Shown one piece after another: positions 6,965 to 11,786 of a stretch of 14,338 nucleotides of DNA. Below the pieces are notes generated by a model. It was not told where the DNA came from. It was given only the letters and a program-made list of their open reading frames with translations, and searched no databases. The position numbers and the translations under genes are program-made. The DNA is taken from the NCBI GenBank assembly GCA_031401675.1, contig JANNRR010000175.1, positions 1 through 14,338 on the forward strand. The letters run 5' to 3'. The stretch's first letter is position 1, and each line of letters begins with the position of its first letter. This DNA is from JANNRR01 sp031401675 (GTDB lineage: Bacteria > Pseudomonadota > Alphaproteobacteria > Rhodobacterales > Rhodobacteraceae).

Positions 6965-6975
6965 GAACGACTGTG

Positions 6976-7004
6976 AAAGGGTTGCCTTCGGGTGGCCCTT
7001 TTTT
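6976..7004 (+). terminator. Rho-independent terminator of the HU gene
   Basis: An 11-bp stem (6976-6986 AAAGGGTTGCC with 6991-7001 GGTGGCCCTTT, three G-U pairs) is closed by the very stable TTCG tetraloop (6987-6990). It runs into six T residues (6999-7004). It ends the HU transcript and lies just 6 bases before the ribosome site (GGAGG) of the next gene. That gene therefore either relies on read-through or starts at a promoter inside or before the hairpin. Confidence 0.87.
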
Positions 7005-7020
7005 CTGGCAGGAGGTTGGA

Positions 7021-7395
7021 ATGGCAACGGTCACGGGAATTGGCGGCGTGTTCTTCCGGTCACGCGACCCGAAAGCGTTGTCGGCTTGGTACACGACGCA
7101 TCTGGATATCCCGATCGGTGCCGACCCCTGGCAACAGGCAGCGGGTGCTACGGTGTTTCAGCCGTTCAAGGCCGACAGCGACTATTTCCCCGCCGACCGG
7201 CAATGGATGATGAATTTCCGGGTCGATGACATGGCCGGCATGTTGGCCCGCCTGTCCGCCGCCGGCATCGCCGCCGAAACCCGCGCCGAATGGGATGGCG
7301 AGTACGGCAAGTTCGCCCGCATCCACGACCCCGAAGACAACCCGATCGAGCTTTGGCAGCCGCCGGATCCGGACGTCCCGGCCGCGCCTGCATGA
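7021..7395 (+). CDS. VOC (glyoxalase/bleomycin-resistance superfamily) protein
   Basis: This 124-residue single vicinal-oxygen-chelate domain protein has an opening strand and helix (GIGGVFFRSRDPKALSAWY), a central DYFPADRQWMMNFRVDD strand-turn, and the closing FARIHDPEDNPIELWQP (98-114). His102 and Glu110 in the last segment are the likely metal ligands. The ATG at 7021 is chosen because GGAGG lies 5 bases upstream; an upstream in-frame GTG at 6973 would put the start inside the terminator. Its TGA overlaps the next ATG (ATGA), so it is translationally coupled to the EamA transporter gene. The reaction is unknown; members include glyoxalase I-like enzymes, dioxygenases and antibiotic-binding proteins. 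Confidence 0.9.
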   Translation: MATVTGIGGVFFRSRDPKALSAWYTTHLDIPIGADPWQQAAGATVFQPFKADSDYFPADRQWMMNFRVDDMAGMLARLSAAGIAAETRAEWDGEYGKFARIHDPEDNPIELWQPPDPDVPAAPA

Positions 7396-8264
7396 CCATC
7401 GACCTGCGCGCCCTGATCATGGGGCTGGTGTTTGCCTTCATGTGGTCGTCGGCCTTTGCCACGGCCCGGATCATCGTCGCCGACGCGCCGCCGCTGACAG
7501 CCCTCGCGCTCCGCTTCCTGATTTCGGGCCTGATCGCCGTCGGCGTTGCGCGCGCGCTCGGCCAGCACTGGCACCTGACGCGCCCGCAATGGCGGGCCAC
7601 CCTGATCTTCGGCCTCTGCCAGAACGGCCTCTATCTCGGGCTGAACTTCACCGCCCTGCAATGGGTCGAGGCGTCGCTGGCCGCCATCATCGCCTCGACC
7701 ATGCCGCTTCTGGTGGCGCTGTTCGGCTGGATCGGCCTGGGCCAGACCGTGCGCCCGCTGGGGCTGGCCGGGCTGGTCGCCGGCTTCGCCGGGGTCACGC
7801 TGATCCTCGGGGCCCGCTTTTCCGGCGGCCTCGACCCCTACGGCGTCCTTTTGTGCTTCATCGGCACCCTCGGCGCCACCCTGGCCACGCTGTCGGTGCG
7901 CAACGCCGCATCCGGCGGCAACCTCCTGATGATCGTCGGCCTGCAGATGCTGGTCGGTGCCGCGCTCCTGTCGATGGCAGCGCTGGCCCTGGAAACCTGG
8001 ACCGTGCGCTGGTCCGCCGCGCTGGTCTGGGCCTTTGCCTACCAGATTCTGGTCCCCGGCCTCGCCGCCACGCTGATCTGGTTCCGGCTGGTGCAGCGCA
8101 TCGGCGCGGTCAAGGCCGCCACCTTCCATTTCCTCAACCCGTTCTTCGGTGTCGCCGTCGCCGCCGCCCTGCTCGGCGAACCGGTCCGGCTGCTGGACGG
8201 CATCGGCGTCGCCATCGTCATGGCCGGCATTCTGGCGGTGCAGGTGTCGCGGCAGACCGGTTGA
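7392..8264 (+). CDS. EamA-family (DMT superfamily) inner-membrane transporter
   Basis: This 290-residue very hydrophobic protein has about ten membrane segments arranged as two EamA repeats. The first starts at GLVFAFMWSSAFATARIIV (about 11-29) and contains PLTALALRFLISG. The second starts near GVLLCFIGTLGATLATLSV and ends LNPFFGVAVAAALLGEPV. Members export metabolites, amino acids or drugs from the cytoplasm; the substrate cannot be told from sequence. The start is the ATG at 7392, sharing four bases (ATGA) with the stop of the VOC gene, so the two are expected to be coupled. The upstream VOC protein could act on the exported compound, but this is inference. Confidence 0.92.
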   Translation: MTIDLRALIMGLVFAFMWSSAFATARIIVADAPPLTALALRFLISGLIAVGVARALGQHWHLTRPQWRATLIFGLCQNGLYLGLNFTALQWVEASLAAIIASTMPLLVALFGWIGLGQTVRPLGLAGLVAGFAGVTLILGARFSGGLDPYGVLLCFIGTLGATLATLSVRNAASGGNLLMIVGLQMLVGAALLSMAALALETWTVRWSAALVWAFAYQILVPGLAATLIWFRLVQRIGAVKAATFHFLNPFFGVAVAAALLGEPVRLLDGIGVAIVMAGILAVQVSRQTG

Positions 8265-8270
8265 CGCAAA

Positions 8271-8286
8271 CGTGACCGCGATCACG
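8271..8286. promoter_or_regulatory. CRP/FNR-type operator-like palindrome
   Basis: CGTGACCGCGATCACG is an inverted repeat, CGTGA-N6-TCACG. It matches the GTGA-N6-TCAC geometry of CRP-family binding sites. It lies 6 bases after the EamA stop and about 100 bases before the CcdA-like start, suitable for regulating the latter. Which regulator would bind is unknown. Confidence 0.4.
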
Positions 8287-8327
8287 CGACCGTGGCATGA
8301 CGCGCCCGGCGCGACTTGCAAGGTTGC

Positions 8328-8373
8328 GCCCGACACCCGACCCCCGACAAACCGACAAACCGACACCCGACCA
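8328..8373. repeat. CCGACA-rich short repeats upstream of the CcdA-like gene
   Basis: CCGACAAA occurs twice in tandem (8344-8351 and 8352-8359). It is flanked by two exact copies of CGACACCCGACC (8331-8342 and 8361-8372), exactly 30 bases apart. The plus strand here is C-rich and would be largely unstructured in RNA. The stretch lies in the presumed 5' leader of the CcdA-like gene. Confidence 0.6.
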
Positions 8374-8387
8374 AGACCCGAGGCGCA

Positions 8388-9134
8388 ATGTTCGATCTGA
8401 TCCTGGGATATGCCGCCGGCCTCTTGACGCTGATCAACCCCTGCGTCCTGCCGGTGCTGCCCATCGTTCTGGCCACGGCGCTGCAATCCAGCCGCTGGGG
8501 CCCGGTGGCGCTGGCCGCCGGCATGAGCCTGGCATTCGTCGGCCTCGGCCTTGGCGTCGCCGCCGCCGGGCGCAGCTTCGGTCTGACCGAGGATACCGTC
8601 GCCCGCGCCGCCGCCCTTCTGATGGCAGGCTTCGGTCTGGTCCTGCTGGTGCCGCGCTTCTCGTCCGGCTTCGCCGTGGCCACCGCCGGCATCGCCAGCC
8701 GCGCCGACAGCGGCATGGACCGGATCGGCCGCACCGGCACCGGTGGCCAGTTCTTGGGCGGCCAGTTTCTCGGCGGCCAGTTTCTCGGTGGCATGCTCCT
8801 GGGCGCGGTATGGAGCCCGTGCGTCGGCCCGACCCTTGGCGGTGCCATTTCGCTGGCCAGTCAGGGGACCGACCTCGGCCGGGCCGGCGCGGTCATGCTC
8901 GCCTTCGCATTGGGCGTCTCCACCGTGATCCTCGGCCTCGGCTACGGCGCCTGTTCGGCGCTGCAAAAACGCCAGGCCCTGCTGCGCCGCATCGCCGAAC
9001 GTGCCAAGCCGATCCTCGGCTGGTCGTTCCTCCTGGTCGGCCTCGCGCTGTTTTTCCGCCTGCACCACATCGCCGAAGCCTGGCTGGTCAACTGGCTGCC
9101 GGTCTGGCTGCAGGATTTCTCTGTCTCGATCTGA
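8388..9134 (+). CDS. CcdA/DsbD-type transmembrane thiol-disulfide electron carrier
   Basis: This 248-residue membrane protein has about six hydrophobic segments. Its two redox cysteines are in hallmark settings: NPCVLP (17-22, Cys19) in the first segment and SPCVGP (143-148, Cys145) at the start of the second half. It therefore belongs to the CcdA/DsbD membrane family that passes electrons from cytoplasmic thioredoxin to periplasmic thiols. It lacks both soluble DsbD domains. The following gene, 11 bases on, encodes an exported thioredoxin that would serve as the DsbD gamma-like partner. The ATG at 8388 is chosen because the protein then begins directly with the first membrane segment; the ribosome site (GAGG at 8380-8383) is weak and close. 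A GGQFL triplication (119-133) before the second Cys motif is unusual. Downstream targets could be cytochrome c maturation, Sox proteins or DsbC/G-like proteins. Confidence 0.92.
   Translation: MFDLILGYAAGLLTLINPCVLPVLPIVLATALQSSRWGPVALAAGMSLAFVGLGLGVAAAGRSFGLTEDTVARAAALLMAGFGLVLLVPRFSSGFAVATAGIASRADSGMDRIGRTGTGGQFLGGQFLGGQFLGGMLLGAVWSPCVGPTLGGAISLASQGTDLGRAGAVMLAFALGVSTVILGLGYGACSALQKRQALLRRIAERAKPILGWSFLLVGLALFFRLHHIAEAWLVNWLPVWLQDFSVSI
8742..8801 (+). repeat. In-frame 15-bp tandem repeat inside the CcdA-like gene
   Basis: Three 15-base units encode GGQFL (8742-8756, 8757-8771, 8772-8786), and a degenerate fourth encodes GGMLL (8787-8801). Units two and three are identical at the base level. 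The repeat sits in the loop just before the SPCVGP membrane motif and keeps the frame, so it is a recent or active microduplication. Confidence 0.85.
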
Positions 9135-9145
9135 AAGGATGCCTG

Positions 9146-9568
9146 ATGAACCGCCGTGACTTCATGCTTGCCACCGCCACCGTCTCGCTGGCCGCACCGC
9201 TGGCCTTTGCCAGGCGGGCACGGGCGGGGGTTCCCTACATGCCCGGTCTGGTCGAAACCGAACTGGCGGCAGGCAAGACCCTGTTTCTCGATTTCAAGGC
9301 CAGCTGGTGCACCACCTGTGCCGCGCAGGAACGGGTGATCAAGGCGCTTCAGGCCGAAAACCCGGCCTATGAAGCCGCGATCACCTTCATCGATGTCGAC
9401 TGGGATCAATACGGCAACGACCCGCTGACCCAGCGCCTGAACATCCCGCGCCGCTCGACGCTGGTGGTGCTGAAAGGCGATGCCGAACTGGGCCGGATCG
9501 TCGCCGGCACCACCAGGGCAGAGATCAAGGCCCTGATGGATCTGGCGCTGAGCGCTGCCGTTGCCTGA
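9146..9568 (+). CDS. Tat-exported thioredoxin-fold protein (DsbD gamma-like)
   Basis: This 140-residue protein carries a twin-arginine signal, NRRDFM (2-7), a hydrophobic stretch ATATVSLAAPLAFA, and likely cleavage near ARAG (25-28). The mature part has a thioredoxin core with LFLDFKASWCTTC (46-58); the redox pair is Cys55 and Cys58 in WCTTC. This resembles the C-terminal domain of DsbD more than cytoplasmic thioredoxin. The residue that should be the cis-proline before the active-site-facing strand reads IPRRSTLVV, with Ser104 aligning by eye to the proline. The ATG at 9146 has GAAAGGA at 9133-9139 upstream, and the gene starts 11 bases after the CcdA-like stop. It probably takes electrons from that membrane partner; its periplasmic target is unknown. 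Confidence 0.9.
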   Translation: MNRRDFMLATATVSLAAPLAFARRARAGVPYMPGLVETELAAGKTLFLDFKASWCTTCAAQERVIKALQAENPAYEAAITFIDVDWDQYGNDPLTQRLNIPRRSTLVVLKGDAELGRIVAGTTRAEIKALMDLALSAAVA

Positions 9569-9599
9569 CGCGACCGCGACCGCGCCGGATGGCGGTCCT

Positions 9600-9647
9600 G
9601 TCGCCTGACACACGCCAATGCTGAAAAGCCCGGGCCTGTCAGGCGAC
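9600..9647. repeat. 11-bp perfect inverted repeat between convergent genes
   Basis: GTCGCCTGACA (9600-9610) and TGTCAGGCGAC (9637-9647) are exact reverse complements around a 26-base spacer that itself holds the palindrome GCCCGGGC. A further direct copy, CGCCTGAC, lies at 9656-9663. The position between two convergent stops suits a bidirectional transcript end, but no T-run follows either arm, so it is not a standard intrinsic terminator. Confidence 0.6.
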
Positions 9648-9674
9648 TCTGTCACCGCCTGACCGGCTCTGCGG

Positions 9675-10289
9675 TCATGCGGCCGGCAACAGCGCCAGAG
9701 CATCCGCCGCCCGCGTCCGCGCCATCGACGGTCTGGCCTGACAGCGCGCCACCCAGTCGCGGATCACCGGCACGTCCGGCACCGCGTCGCTGAACCAGGA
9801 ATAGGGCGACTGGATCAGCAGGTCGGCGGCGCTGAAGCTGTCGCCGAGCAGCCAGGGCTGATCCGCCAGCGCCGTTGCGATGCGGGCCGTCACTTCCGGC
9901 ACGCCCCGCATCGCCGCATAGAGCCACGGGTGGCTGACCCCGGCGGCGTCCATGATCAGGACCGGCTCCATCACGCTGCCATACCAGAACAGCCAGCTGA
10001 TAAAGTCGCCGTGTCCGGCGGTCCCGGGTTTCGGCGCCATCCCGGTATCCGGATACAGAGCCGTCAGATACAGCATCACCGCCCCGCGCTCGGTGATCAG
10101 CGTGCCGTCATGCAGCAGCGCCGGCACCTTGCCGTCCGGGTGCGGGTTGGCCGGATCGCGGCGGCCAGTGCCGTCGATGCGCGGAATGTCGGTGATCTGC
10201 ACCGTGATCCGGTCGGCAATGCCCATTTCGTCGATCAGCGTGACGATGGCGGACGACCGCGAGTTCGGGGCGTGAAAGAGCGTCAGCAT
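9675..10289 (-). CDS. Glutathione S-transferase family protein
   Basis: This 204-residue cytosolic GST has an N-terminal thioredoxin-like domain: LFHAPNSRSS (4-13) with candidate catalytic Ser residues, then GKVPALL (53-59) holding the conserved cis-proline Pro56. The ERGAVMLYL segment (67-75) takes the place of the usual glutathione-binding ES motif, with Arg in place of the typical Ser. An all-helical C-terminal domain with the N-capping motif WLLGDSFSAADLLI (146-159) follows. The family conjugates or reduces substrates with glutathione. The start is the ATG at 10289-10287, with GAGG upstream. The gene is divergent from a YafY-type regulator gene only 76 bases away, a frequent arrangement in which the regulator controls the enzyme. 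The substrate is unknown. Confidence 0.92.
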   Translation of the reverse strand: MLTLFHAPNSRSSAIVTLIDEMGIADRITVQITDIPRIDGTGRRDPANPHPDGKVPALLHDGTLITERGAVMLYLTALYPDTGMAPKPGTAGHGDFISWLFWYGSVMEPVLIMDAAGVSHPWLYAAMRGVPEVTARIATALADQPWLLGDSFSAADLLIQSPYSWFSDAVPDVPVIRDWVARCQARPSMARTRAADALALLPAA

Positions 10290-10343
10290 GGCAAATCCTC
10301 TGGCTGGTGTTTTCCGGTAAGGCCCTTATGCTCGCCCCATCCT

Positions 10344-10358
10344 GTCAGTTTCCGTCAG
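10344..10358. promoter_or_regulatory. Candidate operator in the GST/YafY divergent region
   Basis: GTCAGTTTCCGTCAG contains two GTCAG half-sites with a 10-base period, about one helical turn, 8 bases before the regulator ATG. It is close to the presumed promoters of both genes. Autoregulation by the neighbouring WYL regulator is inference. Confidence 0.35.
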
Positions 10359-10365
10359 CAGGCCA

Positions 10366-11109
10366 ATGGCCCGGTCCGATCGCCTGTTCCGCCTTTTGGA
10401 TGCACTCCGCCGCCTGCCCGCGCCGGTGACGGCGGCACGGCTGGCTGCCGAAACCGAGGTGTCGCTGCGCACGCTCTACCGCGACATCGATACCCTGCGC
10501 GCCGGCGGTGCCCTGATCGACGGCGCCGCAGGCTATGGCTACAGCCTGACCGAAGACCCGGCCCTGCCGCCGCAGATGTTCACCCGGCTGGAGGTCGAGG
10601 CGCTGGTGCTCGGGCTGGCCGAAGTGCGGCTGGCCGGCGATCCGGCACTGGCCCGGGCCGCAGAAACCGCGCTGACCCGGATCACCGCCACCCTGCCGGA
10701 ACGGGTGCAGCGCCAGGCCATCCACGCCGTGCAGCAAACCTACCGCTTCGAAAAACGCACTCCCGCCCCGCCCAACCTCGCCCTGGTCCGCGCAGCCTGC
10801 TGGGACGAACGCGCAGTTGATATCACCTATCTCGACACCGCCGGGGCCACCTCCGAACGGCGCATCCTGCCGCTGTCGGTGGTGTTTCTCGACCGCAGCC
10901 TGATGCTGCTGGCCTTCTGCTGCCTGCGCCAGGATTTCCGCCGCTTTCACCTGCACCGCATCCAGCGCGCCGACCTGTCGCCCGAAAGCTTCCGCCCGCG
11001 CCGGGTGCCGCTCCTGCGCGCCTTCCTCAAACAACTGCGCGGCGGCGGAAACTCTCCGGTTGCGCCGACCGTAGCTCCGGCACCGTCAGACCCGGGGGGG
11101 CCGTCATGA
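10366..11109 (+). CDS. YafY-type HTH/WYL-domain transcriptional regulator
   Basis: This 247-residue regulator has an N-terminal HTH_11-type winged helix (1-60: RSDRLFRLLDALRRL, recognition helix SLRTLYRDIDTLRAGG, wing AGYGYSL). A linker follows, then a WYL-like ligand-sensing domain (about 139-205: DITYLDTAGATSERRILPL, then FRRFHLHRIQ, where WYL proteins place their conserved Arg-rich strand). The last 22 or so residues are a Gly/Pro/Ala-rich tail without domain character. The ATG at 10366 is used because the HTH starts at once; the ribosome site (CAGG) is poor. The stop overlaps the SRPBCC start (ATGA), so the two are coupled. It likely controls the divergent GST gene and itself. The ligand is unknown. 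Confidence 0.92.
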   Translation: MARSDRLFRLLDALRRLPAPVTAARLAAETEVSLRTLYRDIDTLRAGGALIDGAAGYGYSLTEDPALPPQMFTRLEVEALVLGLAEVRLAGDPALARAAETALTRITATLPERVQRQAIHAVQQTYRFEKRTPAPPNLALVRAACWDERAVDITYLDTAGATSERRILPLSVVFLDRSLMLLAFCCLRQDFRRFHLHRIQRADLSPESFRPRRVPLLRAFLKQLRGGGNSPVAPTVAPAPSDPGGPS

Positions 11110-11606
11110 CCGCCAAACCGAATGAGTTCCACATCGTCACCCGCTGGCAGGTGCAGGCCGGCATCGCCGAGGTTGCCGACATCCTGACCGATGCCGAACG
11201 CCTGCCCGTCTGGTGGGGCCGGGTCTACCTTGCCGTCACCGTCACCGATCCCGGCGGGCCCGACCGGATCGGCCGCACGGTGGCGGTACACTCCAAAGGC
11301 TGGCTGCCCTACCACATCCGCTGGTCCGGGCGGCTGGTCAGCGCCGACCTGCCCCACACCTGGGAAATCGCCGCCACCGGCGATCTCGAAGGCCACGGCA
11401 TCTGGACCCTGCGCCAGACCGGCCCGGTGGCCGAGGTCACCTACGACTGGCGCGTCAAGGCCGAACGCCCGCTCCTGCGCCTCCTGTCCCCCCTCCTGGC
11501 CCCGGTGTTCGCCTGGAACCACCGCTGGGCGATGGCGCAGGGCGAGGCCGGGCTGCGCGCGGAACTGGCGCGGCGGCGGGCGATCGGGCGAACCGCTTCC
11601 CGGTAG
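11106..11606 (+). CDS. SRPBCC (START/polyketide-cyclase superfamily) protein
   Basis: This 166-residue single-domain protein has the helix-grip pattern. An opening beta strand (EFHIVTRWQV) leads to the helix pair AEVADILTDAERLPVWW, then alternating strands (GRTVAVHSKGW, YHIRWSGRLVSAD, HTWEIAATGD, GIWTLRQTG, AEVTYDWRVKAE). A long C-terminal helix (WNHRWAMAQGEAGLRAELARR) closes the hydrophobic pocket. Such proteins bind or transform lipids and other hydrophobic ligands; there is no catalytic signature to refine this. Its ATG overlaps the regulator stop by four bases and has no good ribosome site of its own, so translation probably depends on the upstream gene. Function within the GST/regulator group is unknown. 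Confidence 0.85.
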   Translation: MTAKPNEFHIVTRWQVQAGIAEVADILTDAERLPVWWGRVYLAVTVTDPGGPDRIGRTVAVHSKGWLPYHIRWSGRLVSADLPHTWEIAATGDLEGHGIWTLRQTGPVAEVTYDWRVKAERPLLRLLSPLLAPVFAWNHRWAMAQGEAGLRAELARRRAIGRTASR

Positions 11607-11662
11607 GCCGGCCCGGTCCGATCAGTTGGATGGCAATGCACCACAGCCGACCGGTCCGGCCT
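11605..11662. repeat. 14-bp inverted repeat at the SRPBCC gene end
   Basis: AGGCCGGCCCGGTC (11605-11618), which begins inside the TAG stop, is the reverse complement of GACCGGTCCGGCCT (11649-11662) except at one position, across a 30-base spacer. It is very GC-rich with no T-run after it. It probably marks the 3' end of the regulator/SRPBCC transcript. Confidence 0.55.
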
Positions 11663-11786
11663 CGGCAGGGGCTTTCATCAGACTCCGACGTCTGAACGAC
11701 ACGGCTTTACAGCCCTGATCCGGATGGCTAGCCTGCAGGCAATCAATAACGGATTAGACTTCGATTTCATTCCATGGGGGGGCCAA
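11663..11786 (+). promoter_or_regulatory. Upstream region of the RTX gene
   Basis: This stretch holds a CAGAC-N6-GTCTG inverted repeat (11679-11694) and a small GGCT-TTAC-AGCC hairpin (11703-11714). An AT-rich tract (about 11741-11775) stands out from the GC-rich surroundings. The tract is more promoter- or leader-like than coding, which favours the ATG at 11787 over an in-frame ATG at 11724. TAGACT at 11755-11760 is -10-like without a convincing -35 partner. Confidence 0.35.

Noticed and set aside
6907..6966. Minus-strand pentapeptide-like LARQV repeats as a small gene
   Set aside because: This is only a translation of the 15-base tandem repeat in a short frame that crosses the HU terminator, with no ribosome site.
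7182..9068. 628-codon minus-strand frame
   Set aside because: It runs across three good plus-strand genes and two intergenic gaps. Its composition (Gln/Gly/Asp/Arg/Ala repeats) marks a shadow frame.
8297..9145. Long plus-strand upstream extension in frame with the thioredoxin gene
   Set aside because: It overlaps the CcdA-like gene in another frame. The thioredoxin has its own ribosome site, ATG and Tat signal at 9146.
11724..11786. Earlier ATG start for the RTX protein
   Set aside because: The added 21 residues are encoded by an AT-rich, promoter-like stretch and no good ribosome site precedes 11724. It remains possible but less likely.
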